DNA of 64,000 bases from Umezawaea sp049997955 (GTDB taxonomy: Bacteria > Actinomycetota > Actinomycetes > Mycobacteriales > Pseudonocardiaceae). This document shows positions 16,949-24,530 of this stretch, piece by piece (positions within the stretch are counted from its first letter, which is position 1; every line of letters starts with the position of its first letter). A program made the position numbers and the translations under genes. The notes beneath the pieces are model-generated. The model saw nothing but the letters and a program-made list of their open reading frames with translations, made no database searches and was not told the origin of the DNA. The stretch is from the NCBI GenBank assembly GCA_049997955.1, contig JAEBDY010000002.1, positions 372,001-436,000 on the forward strand, read 5' to 3'.

Positions 16949-17236
16949 TCAACGCTCTACGAAACCGACCAGGTTTCCCCTCGGATCGGACCAACGTTCT
17001 ACCACAGCGTCCACCCGTCCGGGTGTATCCCCTGAACGCAGCGCGACCAACAACTGCCTGCACGTGACCTCCGGGCCCTCGGCGTTCACCTCGACCCGTC
17101 CGTCCCCCAGGTTCGACGCGCTGCCGACCAAACCGAGTTCGAGCGCCCTGGCACGGGTCCACCACCGGAATCCCACGCCTTGGACCTCGCCCCGCACCCA
17201 CGCCGTCAGCCTGACGTCCGGCTCTCCTGAAGACAC
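16949..17236 (-). CDS. acyP: Acylphosphatase
   Basis: 95 residues from a GTG, the normal size. The phosphate-binding loop GEVQGVGFRWW supplies catalytic Arg24, and SNLGDGRVEV supplies catalytic Asn42. It hydrolyses carboxyl-phosphate bonds of small acyl phosphates. It is 33 bases upstream of the sigma factor gene and near smc, the same neighbourhood as in mycobacteria. Confidence 0.95.
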   Translation of the reverse strand: MSSGEPDVRLTAWVRGEVQGVGFRWWTRARALELGLVGSASNLGDGRVEVNAEGPEVTCRQLLVALRSGDTPGRVDAVVERWSDPRGNLVGFVER

Positions 17237-17500
17237 GGGGACATCCTGCCGGCCAGACGCACGGCACTTTGAAGTTCACCCGTTGGTGGTACGGTGCGCC
17301 ATCGTGGCCGCACGTTGGAGTGACCGATCCCCCGACGCCGCCTCGCCGCACCGTCTCCCCTTAGCCGGGTCGAGACCTCGGTCCACCAAGTGGACCAACC
17401 CCAACCCCGGACCGTGACGAGTCCACCGCCCACTCGTTCACCCCAATGGGGCCGCACCAGTGCGGCCCTCCCGCCACGAGCGACGAACACAGGAGATGGT

Positions 17501-18019
17501 GTGAACGACGGGCAGCACGAGACGCCGGCGACCGACAGCACGAAGGCCCGCATCTCCCCGAGGGTGGTGCTGGCCGCCGCGGGCGTCGTGGTGGCGACGC
17601 TCTTCGCCACCGTCGCCGCGCTCACGGGTTCGCAGGAGGCCACCCCGGCCAGCCGCAGCCCGCTGGAGGACGTGGTCTCCAAGAGCACCCTCCGCAGCGC
17701 CCCGGCGCTCACCAGCTCCACCGCGCCGTCCAAGGCGGAGGTGGACGCCCTCTCCTCCGTCGAGGCTCCGCCCACCACCACGACCACCCCGCGCAGGACC
17801 AAGGTCACCACGGTCACCCAGCCGGACGGCACGACGACCACCACCACGGTCGAGGACACCACTCCGGTGGAGACGTCGAAGCCTCCGACCAAGACCACGA
17901 CCGCGGAGATCACCACCACGACCAGCAGGTCGACCCCGCCGACGACGACCCAACCCACCACGACGACCACCGAGCCCACCGTGCCGCCGTCCTCGAACGA
18001 CGGCACGGGACAACAGTGA
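17501..18019 (+). CDS. Membrane-anchored Thr/Pro-rich protein (paralogue A)
   Basis: 172 residues from the GTG at 17501, which has AGGAGA ten bases before it; a start at 17390 would add a non-conserved leader. A short cytoplasmic head (KARISPR) precedes one membrane segment (VVLAAAGVVVATLFATVAAL, about residues 22-41). The rest is an extracellular low-complexity region rich in Thr, Pro and Ser, including long runs of Thr. Such regions are commonly O-mannosylated in actinomycetes. It is paired with a related gene 122 bases downstream. Function is unknown. Confidence 0.65.
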   Translation: MNDGQHETPATDSTKARISPRVVLAAAGVVVATLFATVAALTGSQEATPASRSPLEDVVSKSTLRSAPALTSSTAPSKAEVDALSSVEAPPTTTTTPRRTKVTTVTQPDGTTTTTTVEDTTPVETSKPPTKTTTAEITTTTSRSTPPTTTQPTTTTTEPTVPPSSNDGTGQQ

Positions 18020-18141
18020 CGGTCGAGTAGCGGTGTGACACACGAAGGTGTGAGACCTGCCCCGAAAGGTGCGGCTACCAGCGCTTTCCGCCGATGAATC
18101 GAGCACGGAACCATCCGTCCGGGTTTCCACAGGGAGATGGT

Positions 18142-18630
18142 GTGTTCGAGCAAGAGCAGTCGGAGTCACCGGAGAAGAAGGTCTCGACGGTGGTGCTCCT
18201 GGCAGCGGGTGGCGTCCTGGTGGCCACCATCTGCGCGACCCTCGCGTCGATGCTGGCCACGAGCGGCGATGCGCCTTCGGAAGCGGGCCCCCCGAAGGCG
18301 CAGGCCGAGGTGGAGGCGGATCAACCCGTGACCACCAGCACCTCGGTCAGCGTGGCGCCGGACGGGAGCACCTCGACCGTGGTGATCACGGTCTCCGGCA
18401 AGCCGCGGTCGGAGCAGGCCAGGAACGCCGCCGGGCCTGCCGAGGGGGAGCCCGCCGCGCCGGAGGTCGTGGTGACGCAGACCGAGACGGAGGTCAGCGT
18501 CCCCCAGACGACCAAGCGGCCGCCCAGCAACCCGCCTTCGCCGTCCAGCAGTTCGTCGGCTGCTCCCAGTGTGCCGTCCGAGACCTCGGAGACCGTGCCT
18601 CCTACTTCTGGGGATCCGACCAAGCCTTGA
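18142..18630 (+). CDS. Membrane-anchored Ser/Pro-rich protein (paralogue B)
   Basis: 162 residues from the GTG at 18142, preceded by AGGGAGATG, almost the same initiation context as its neighbour. The layout repeats paralogue A: a short charged head (EQEQSESPEKK), one membrane segment (VVLLAAGGVLVATICATLAS), and a Ser/Thr/Pro/Val-rich extracellular part. The shared head-membrane segment (KVSTVVLLAAGGVLVAT versus RISPRVVLAAAGVVVAT) marks a tandem duplication. Function is unknown. Confidence 0.65.
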   Translation: MFEQEQSESPEKKVSTVVLLAAGGVLVATICATLASMLATSGDAPSEAGPPKAQAEVEADQPVTTSTSVSVAPDGSTSTVVITVSGKPRSEQARNAAGPAEGEPAAPEVVVTQTETEVSVPQTTKRPPSNPPSPSSSSSAAPSVPSETSETVPPTSGDPTKP

Positions 18631-18969
18631 GGTGGGGTTGGGGGCGTTGGCTGGGCCGTGGGTCAGGGCCGTGGGTCAGGGATCGTCGCCCCGCTCGCGC
18701 GATTGTCTTCATGGCCGTCCGCGCCGCGTCAAGGCGGGAAAGATGCCTTGACCCGTAGCGGACGGCCATGAGGGCGCTTCGGATCGGGGCGGCGGGGGGA
18801 GTGCGGGTGTCTGGTGGGTTGCGTGCTCCCAGGCGACCAGGGTGCGTTTGTGTGGTGCTTGCCAGTGCCTGCTGGCCCGGCTGGTGGGCGGTGTCATGGC
18901 TGGAGCACTCAGCGGGTGTGCTTCCGCGCTGCTGACCTGAGCTTGCGTGGGTGCAAGCCGCAGCTCCTC
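18631..18969. other. Convergent intergenic region holding repeat copy 1
   Basis: A 339-base gap between two convergent genes. The left part is G-rich with a duplicated CCGTGGGTCAGGG; the middle is the dispersed palindromic element (18684-18794). The rest (18795-18969) shows no convincing reading frame or structure. Confidence 0.6.
18684..18794 (+). repeat. Dispersed structured palindromic element, copy 1
   Basis: Nested inverted repeats. The outer stem is 18684-18693 with 18785-18794 (10 bp including one G.U). A 16-nt left spacer (ctcgcgcgattgtctt) and a 14-nt right spacer (agggcgcttcggat) follow. The inner arm CATGGCCGTCCGC (18710-18722) pairs with 18758-18770. A 5x5 internal loop leads to the core GTCAAGGC/GCCTTGAC (18728-18735, 18745-18752), closed by the loop GGGAAAGAT. 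The same plan recurs at 37826, 49502 and 63427. It lies 53 bases after the Ser/Pro-rich gene, between convergent genes. Confidence 0.9.
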
Positions 18970-19653
18970 TTAGAGTTCGAAGCGGTAGCCCATTCCCGGT
19001 TCGGTCAGCAGGTGCCTTGGGTGTGAGGGTTCCGGCTCCAGTTTTCGTCGTAGCTGCGCCAGGTACACGCGCAGGTAGTGGCTTTCCTTGGCGTAGGCCG
19101 GGCCCCAGACCTCCTGGAGCAGTTGTTTCTGGCCGACCAGTTTTCCGCGGTTGCGGGCCAGCATTTCCAGCAGGCCCCACTCCGTGGGGGTCAGGTGCAC
19201 TTCCTCGCCGTTCTTGTGCACCTTCTTCGCCACCAGGTCCACGGTGAAGGAAGCGGTGGTCACCACCGCGTCCTCCCCGGAGGCCGATGAGGCTGCCGAT
19301 CGCCTGACCGCGGCTCGCAGCCTGGCCAGCAACTCGTCCATGCCGAACGGCTTGGTCACGTAGTCGTCGGCTCCGGCGTCCAGTGCCGCGACCTTGTCGG
19401 AGGAGTCCGTTCTGGCGGACAGGACGATGATCGGGACCGAGGTCCAGCCGCGCAGGCCCGCGATGACCTCGCTGCCGTCCAGGTCCGGTAGGCCGAGGTC
19501 GAGGACGACCACGTCCGGTTTCCCCTCCGCGGCTTCGGTCAGCGCCGTCCTGCCGTCGTGGGCGGTCAGGACCTCGTAGCCCCGCGCGGTGAGGTTGATC
19601 CGCAGCGCGCGGACGATCTGCGGTTCGTCGTCCACCACCAGGACCCTGGTCAC
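18970..19653 (-). CDS. kdpE: KdpE-type response regulator
   Basis: 227 residues. The receiver domain has VLVVDDEPQIVRAL and phospho-acceptor Asp52 in VVVLDLGLPDLDG, with TKPFGMDELLARL at its end. The OmpR/PhoB winged helix occupies about 135-227 (HLTPTEWGLLEMLARNRGKL and VYLAQLRRKLE). It overlaps the sensor gene by four bases. KdpDE normally controls the high-affinity potassium ATPase KdpFABC in response to potassium or turgor; those genes are not in this window. Confidence 0.93.
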   Translation of the reverse strand: MTRVLVVDDEPQIVRALRINLTARGYEVLTAHDGRTALTEAAEGKPDVVVLDLGLPDLDGSEVIAGLRGWTSVPIIVLSARTDSSDKVAALDAGADDYVTKPFGMDELLARLRAAVRRSAASSASGEDAVVTTASFTVDLVAKKVHKNGEEVHLTPTEWGLLEMLARNRGKLVGQKQLLQEVWGPAYAKESHYLRVYLAQLRRKLEPEPSHPRHLLTEPGMGYRFEL

Positions 19654-22145
19654 GCCTGCTCCTCGGTGAACACCGGCAGGGCGATCACCACGGTCAAGCC
19701 CCCGCCCGGCGTGTCCTCGGCCTTGATCGTCCCGTTCATCGCCTCCGTGAACCCCTTGGCCACGCTCAACCCCAATCCCACTCCCGGTGTCGCATCCCGA
19801 TCCCCCAGCCGCTGGAACGGTGCGAACACCTCCTCGGCGGCACCGCGCGGCAAGCCGCGTCCGTGGTCTACCACCCTCAACTCCACCCTCTCGGCGTGCA
19901 CGCTGGCCCGCACGGCCACCGCGCCGCCGCCGTACCTCAGGGCGTTGTCCACGACGTTCGCCACGACCCGTTCCAACAAGCCCACATCAGCACGAACCGC
20001 CGCGAGGTGCTCGTCGACGTCCACCTCGACCCGTCGCACGTCGTCCACACCGGACAGCGCGCGGGCGACGACCTCGTCCATGCCCACCGCCCGGAACAGC
20101 GGTCGCACGGCGCCGGTGGCCAACCGCGACGAGTCCAGCAGGTTGTCGATCAAGCCCTTCAGCCGGTCCGCGGAGACCTCGACCGCCTCGTGCAGTTCCG
20201 CCACGTCCGAAGAGGACAGCACCAGCTCCTCGTCCCGCAGGCTGCCGATCGCCGCCTTGATCGACGTCAACGGCGTCCGCAGGTCGTGCCCCACCGCCGA
20301 CAGCAACGCCGTGCGCAGCTCGGTCCCCTCGGCCCGCCGCTGGGCGTCCCTGGCCTGGTCCGCCATCCGCTGCTGCCGCAACGCCAGCAGCGCCTGGCCC
20401 GCGGCCGCCTCCAGGACCCGCCGGTCCGACGCGGGCAGCACCCGGCCGCGCAGCACCAGGCGCACGTCCGGCGTGACCGGGACGTCCACGTCCGGCTCGT
20501 CCGCGGACACCACCCCGGCGCTCTCCACCCGCGTCCAGTCCCCGTCGACGCGCTCCAGGAGCACCACCGACGCCAGCCCGAAGTTCTCCCGCACCTTCTC
20601 CAGCAACCGCACCAGCGGGTGCGGGTCCGTCAGCACCGTCCGCGCGTAGGAGGCCAGCAGCGTCGCCTCGGTGCGCGCCCGAGCCGCCTGCGCGGCCCGT
20701 CTGGCCGCGCGGTCCACGACCAGCGCCACCATCACCCCGACGACGACCATCGCGACCAGCGTCACGACGTTCTGCTGGGTGTCCACGGTGAACGTGAACA
20801 GCGGCGGCGTGAAGTAGAAGTTCAGCAGCAGCGCCGAGAACACCGCGGCGAACACGGCGGGCCCGAGCCCGCCCACCAGCGCGACCAGCACGGTCGCCAG
20901 GAAGTAGTCCAGGACGTTCGTCGACTGGATCAGGTCGTCGCGCAGCACCACCCCCACCGCGGTGGCCGCCAGGGGGGCCAGCACGGCCAGCAGCCACCCC
21001 AGCACCCGCCGGGACGGCCGCAGCGGGCTGCTCGCCACCGCCGCGCGCCACCCGGTCCCGGACTGCGCGTGCGTCACCATGTGCACGTCGATGGGCCCGG
21101 ACTCCTGGAGCACCGTCGCCCCGATGCCCTCCGAGAACAGCCGCGCCAGCCGGGTCCGCCGGGACGTGCCGATGACGAGTTGCGTCGCGTTGGTCCCCCG
21201 CGCGAACTCCAGCAGCGCCGTGGGCACGTCGTCGCCGACGACCGTGTGGAACGTGGCCCCGACATCGGTGGCCAACGTCCGCCACCGGGCGACCGCGGCC
21301 GGAGCGGCGCCCGCCAGGCCGTCGCCGCGCAGGATGTGCAGCACCTGGAGCTCGGCGCCCGCACGGGTGGCGACCCGGCGCGCGCGCCGGATCAGCGTCT
21401 CGCTCTCCTTGCCGCCGGTGATGGCCACGACGACCCGTTCACGGGTCTCCCACGTCTCGGTGATGCGCTGCTCGGCCCGGTAGCGCCTCAGCGCCACGTC
21501 GACCTGGTCGGCCACCCACAGCAGCGCGATCTCCCGCAGCGCCGTCAGGTTCCCCAGCCTGAAGTAGTTCCCCAGCGCCGCGTCGATCTTGCTCGCGGGG
21601 TAGACGTTGCCGTGCGCCAACCGCCGCCGCAGCGCCTCCGGGGTGAGGTCGACCAGCTCGATCTGCTCGGCGCGGCGCACCACCTCGTCCGGAACGGTCT
21701 CCCGCTGCGGTACCCCGGTGATCCGCTGCACCACGTCGTTGAGGCTCTCCAGGTGCTGCACGTTGACCGTGGACAGCACGTCGATCCCGGCTTCGAGCAG
21801 TTCCTCGACGTCCTGCCACCGCTTCGCGTTGCGCGAGCCGGGCGCGTTGGTGTGCGCCAGCTCGTCGACCACGGCGACCTCGGGACGCCGGGCCAGGAGC
21901 CCGTCGACGTCCATCTCCCCGATCGCGAGCCCGCGGTGCTCCACGGACGTGCGCGGCAGCACGTCGAGGCCGGCGAGCAGTTCCGCGGTCTTCTCGCGGC
22001 CGTGCGTCTCGACCAGTCCGACCACCACGTCGGTGCCGCGTTCCCGCCGTCGGTGGGCCTCGCCGAGCACGGCGAAGGTCTTGCCGACACCCGGCGCCGC
22101 CCCGAGGTAGATGCGCAACTCGCCGCGTCTGCGTCGATCGTCCAC
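19650..22145 (-). CDS. kdpD: KdpD-type sensor histidine kinase
   Basis: 831 residues from GTG. It opens with the KdpD ATP-binding domain (IYLGAAPGVGKTFAVLGEA) and VETHGREKTAELLAGLD. A universal-stress-like domain follows (about 225-350), then four membrane segments (about 375-480, DUF4118 type), a GAF-like region, the HisKA box SAVGHDLRTPLTSIKAAIG (His near residue 622), and a HATPase domain with VVDNALRYGGG and GVGLGLSVAKGF. All classical KdpD modules are present. It is transcribed with kdpE. Confidence 0.95.
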   Translation of the reverse strand: MDDRRRRGELRIYLGAAPGVGKTFAVLGEAHRRRERGTDVVVGLVETHGREKTAELLAGLDVLPRTSVEHRGLAIGEMDVDGLLARRPEVAVVDELAHTNAPGSRNAKRWQDVEELLEAGIDVLSTVNVQHLESLNDVVQRITGVPQRETVPDEVVRRAEQIELVDLTPEALRRRLAHGNVYPASKIDAALGNYFRLGNLTALREIALLWVADQVDVALRRYRAEQRITETWETRERVVVAITGGKESETLIRRARRVATRAGAELQVLHILRGDGLAGAAPAAVARWRTLATDVGATFHTVVGDDVPTALLEFARGTNATQLVIGTSRRTRLARLFSEGIGATVLQESGPIDVHMVTHAQSGTGWRAAVASSPLRPSRRVLGWLLAVLAPLAATAVGVVLRDDLIQSTNVLDYFLATVLVALVGGLGPAVFAAVFSALLLNFYFTPPLFTFTVDTQQNVVTLVAMVVVGVMVALVVDRAARRAAQAARARTEATLLASYARTVLTDPHPLVRLLEKVRENFGLASVVLLERVDGDWTRVESAGVVSADEPDVDVPVTPDVRLVLRGRVLPASDRRVLEAAAGQALLALRQQRMADQARDAQRRAEGTELRTALLSAVGHDLRTPLTSIKAAIGSLRDEELVLSSSDVAELHEAVEVSADRLKGLIDNLLDSSRLATGAVRPLFRAVGMDEVVARALSGVDDVRRVEVDVDEHLAAVRADVGLLERVVANVVDNALRYGGGAVAVRASVHAERVELRVVDHGRGLPRGAAEEVFAPFQRLGDRDATPGVGLGLSVAKGFTEAMNGTIKAEDTPGGGLTVVIALPVFTEEQA

Positions 22146-22466
22146 GTCGGTCAGTCTGCCCGGTGGTGAGCTCGTTCCGGCATGGACGCACAGTGCGCCC
22201 GGAGGTCACCCGGACGTGCGTTCGTTGACGCCGTCTTGACGCCGCCGATGCCGGAATTGACATGGTTTTGACAACTCGCGTTCTTTCATCCCGATGGCGG
22301 TGGTTTGGGAGACCGCGACCTGCAGCACTACGACAAAGGTGTGGTCGCGGGTCGCAGGAGGCCACTATTCGTCGCGGGTGCTGGACACGAGTGGTGCGAA
22401 AGTGCGAATGTCCTGTCCGAATTCGGACAATCGCTCACCTCAGAGTGAGCAAGCGGAGGCCCGTTG
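22146..22466. other. Divergent promoter region between kdpD and the MarR gene
   Basis: 321 bases without a gene. It includes repeated TTGAC boxes (cgtcttgacg, aattgacatggttttgac) that could serve as -35 elements, without a clear matching -10. The MarR-proximal end carries two inverted repeats, annotated separately. Confidence 0.5.
22414..22429. promoter_or_regulatory. Perfect 16-bp palindrome, candidate MarR operator
   Basis: TGTCCGAATTCGGACA is exactly self-complementary and lies 38 bases before the MarR start codon. MarR dimers bind palindromes of this size and often repress their own gene. A second inverted repeat, GCTCAC-6 nt-GTGAGC (22433-22450), sits between it and the ribosome-binding site. 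Confidence 0.55.
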
Positions 22467-22907
22467 ATGACCACCACCAGTGTGACCAACCAGGAAGCAC
22501 TGCAGCTCGTCGTGGCGGTGCACCGGCTGGTACGCAGCCTTCGCCAGACGGCGTCGGTGCGGCGCCTGCAGCCGACCCAGATGCTGGTGCTGTCGGAATT
22601 AGCCATGCACGGCCCCATGCGCATCGGCGAGATCGCCGTGCGGGCGCTGTGCTCGCAGCCGACCGCGACGACCGTCGTCACCGGCCTGGAGGCCACGGGG
22701 CTGGTGCACCGCGAGCCCGACCCCGCCGACGGCCGCGCCACGATCGTGGAGCTGACCGGGCAGGGCCGGGAGATGATCATCTCGATGGCTCACGGCGAAG
22801 CCGAACTGCTGTCCGACCGGCTGGCGCAGCTGACGCCGTCCGAGCAGGAACTGCTGCTCGCCGCCACGCCCCTGCTGCGCAGGCTCGGCGAACCCACCCA
22901 GCAGTGA
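22467..22907 (+). CDS. MarR-family transcriptional regulator
   Basis: 146 residues. ATG at 22467 follows GGAGG (22455-22459) by seven bases. The winged helix-turn-helix is clear: PTQMLVLSELAMHGPMRIGEIA, CSQPTATTVVTGLEATGLV and the wing with PDPADGRATIVELT (the DxRxxxxxLT motif). The ligand is unknown. It stands alone, convergent to the HAAS membrane protein with a shared hairpin terminator. Confidence 0.9.
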   Translation: MTTTSVTNQEALQLVVAVHRLVRSLRQTASVRRLQPTQMLVLSELAMHGPMRIGEIAVRALCSQPTATTVVTGLEATGLVHREPDPADGRATIVELTGQGREMIISMAHGEAELLSDRLAQLTPSEQELLLAATPLLRRLGEPTQQ

Positions 22908-22910
22908 GGT

Positions 22911-22945
22911 GGAGGAGCGGGACCCCCGACCGGCCCCGCTCCTCC
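22911..22945. terminator. Bidirectional hairpin between marR-type and HAAS genes
   Basis: GGAGGAGCGGG (22911-22921) pairs exactly with CCCGCTCCTCC (22935-22945), 11 bp with a 13-nt loop. It fills the 42-base gap between the convergent stops, so it can serve both genes. Confidence 0.7.
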
Positions 22946-22949
22946 GCGG

Positions 22950-24107
22950 TCACTTCGAAGTAGGCACCGTCGACGGCGCCGATGACACGCTCGAGGGTGG
23001 CGTGACCGAGTCGGAGGACCCCACCGGAGCCGACGGGGTCGAGGGGGCGGTCGGGGACTCCGGGAACGACATCGGGGTCGGGATCGACACCGCGAACGGC
23101 ACCCCACCGATCTCGCGGCAGTTGCCCTGGTTGTCGTAGTCGACCCGCGGCCTCGGGTACCTGTTGTCCTCGCGGTAGTCCGAACCGCGACGGGAGCAGC
23201 CGTAGAACGACGTCTCCAGGGGCCTGCCGTCCTCGTCGTACAGGTAGACGTCGGTGAGCGCCTTGCCGTCCTTGTCGAAGACGTAGACGTTGGTCGGCAA
23301 CTCCGGGGTCGGCGGCCCGTAGGACGTCGTCGAGTAGTTGTTGTTGCCGAAGGTGGCGTTCGGGATGACCGAGCCGATGATGAACAGCAGCGTGCCCGCG
23401 GCGAACGCGCCCGCCGGGAGGCTCACCCACAGCCAGCGGCGATCCGTCTTCGCACGGGGGCCCGAGTACAGGGCCAGGGCCGCGACGCCCAGCGCGAAGA
23501 AGAAGAACGCGATCTCGCCGATGACCAGGCCCGCGATGGCGATCAGGACGGCCCGTGCAAGCCACCAGGCCGGTTGCAGCGACCGGAGGTAGCCGATGGA
23601 CTTGGCGGCCTGGCCCTGCTCGGCCTGCTCCAGCGCGGCCTTCAGGGCGAGGGTCTCCGGGAGGTCGCCCACCTGGCCGATCAGATCCGGCTTGCGGTGG
23701 AGCAGGACGATCGCCCAGACGACGAAGACGCCCACCAGCACGGCCAGCAGGAAGCCGTCGCGGCCCCCGATGCCCATGCCGAACGCCGCCGCGGTGCCCG
23801 CCACCAGCGCCCAGAAGGCGAACCTGGCGGTGAAGGCGGGCTTGGGGGGCGCCACGACCACCGCGTTCTTCGCGGGCGGGTAGCCCGCCGCCACGCGCAG
23901 TTCGTGGGCGTAGACCTCCGGGGTGCCCAGTCTCGTGGTCAGCGCCTCGGCGGAGAACTCCTCGCCCAGTTCGTCGGCCACCTCGACCACGTGCCCGCCC
24001 GCGTCGTCCATGATCTCGGAGATCTCGACGTCCGGCAGATCGGCGAGCGCGGCGCGCATCCGGTCCAGGTAGTCCTGGACCTCCGCGCGAGTGTGCGTGC
24101 TGCTCAT
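22950..24107 (-). CDS. HAAS-domain multi-pass membrane protein
   Basis: 385 residues from the ATG at 24107. It starts with a HAAS-type (DUF1700-like) helical domain, VQDYLDRMRAALADLPDVEISEIMDD to about residue 90. A cluster of about six membrane segments (about 95-255) follows, then an extracytoplasmic Asn/Tyr/Asp-rich region and a Ser/Pro/Thr-rich tail. HAAS domains are found with PadR regulators, and here the start overlaps the PadR stop by four bases (ATGA). The outer region has two cysteines (YGCSRR, QGNCRE) that could form a disulphide. Its role is unknown; it probably works as a membrane partner controlled by the PadR protein. Confidence 0.7.
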   Translation of the reverse strand: MSSTHTRAEVQDYLDRMRAALADLPDVEISEIMDDAGGHVVEVADELGEEFSAEALTTRLGTPEVYAHELRVAAGYPPAKNAVVVAPPKPAFTARFAFWALVAGTAAAFGMGIGGRDGFLLAVLVGVFVVWAIVLLHRKPDLIGQVGDLPETLALKAALEQAEQGQAAKSIGYLRSLQPAWWLARAVLIAIAGLVIGEIAFFFFALGVAALALYSGPRAKTDRRWLWVSLPAGAFAAGTLLFIIGSVIPNATFGNNNYSTTSYGPPTPELPTNVYVFDKDGKALTDVYLYDEDGRPLETSFYGCSRRGSDYREDNRYPRPRVDYDNQGNCREIGGVPFAVSIPTPMSFPESPTAPSTPSAPVGSSDSVTPPSSVSSAPSTVPTSK

Positions 24108-24427
24108 GCGACCACCCCCAGCAAGTCGTCCAGCGTGTGGGCGAACGACCGCCATGTCCTTCCCGACTCGGCCAGGCGCTCCCGGCCCGGTTCGTTGAGG
24201 CTGTAGTACTTGCGGTGCGGGCCCTCTTCGCTGGGCACCACGTACGACGTGAGCAGACCGGCGTTGTAGAGCCTGCGCAGGGTTCCGTAGACGGAGGCGT
24301 CTCCCACCTCGTCCAGACCGCCCGCGCGCAGTCTCCGCAGCACGTCGTAGCCGTACCCGTCCTCCTTGCGGAGCACCGCAAGGACGGCGAGGTCCAGCAC
24401 CCCCTTCAACAACTGACTTGTGTCCAT
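24104..24427 (-). CDS. PadR-family transcriptional regulator
   Basis: 107 residues from the ATG at 24427, preceded by GGGGAGAG; upstream in-frame starts to 24493 add unrelated residues. Family features are LLKGVLDLAVLAVLRKEDGYGYDVLRRL, DASVYGTLRRLYNAGLL and the wing with RKYYSLNEPGRERL. Short PadR proteins repress their own operon and respond to small molecules. It is co-transcribed with the HAAS membrane protein. Confidence 0.9.
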   Translation of the reverse strand: MDTSQLLKGVLDLAVLAVLRKEDGYGYDVLRRLRAGGLDEVGDASVYGTLRRLYNAGLLTSYVVPSEEGPHRKYYSLNEPGRERLAESGRTWRSFAHTLDDLLGVVA

Positions 24428-24457
24428 GGCTCTCCCCGGTGATGTGCCGTGAACAGT

Positions 24458-24477
24458 ACTACGGTTTGCGCAGTAGT
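24458..24477. promoter_or_regulatory. Inverted repeat upstream of padR-type gene, candidate operator
   Basis: ACTAC (24458-24462) and GTAGT (24473-24477) are separated by ten bases, 31 bases before the PadR start. PadR operators often contain ATGT/ACAT or TACT-type half sites with this spacing, so self-repression is likely. The match is short and could be chance. Confidence 0.35.
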
Positions 24478-24530
24478 GTCCACAGCGGAGCACCGGGAGG
24501 GATCAGCGGGCATTTCCGCTGATCAGCGAA

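Noticed and set aside
18711..18758. 15-codon frame starting at ATG inside repeat copies 1 and 4
   Set aside because: The frame is broken in copy 2 and changed in copy 3, so the conservation follows the hairpin, not a peptide.
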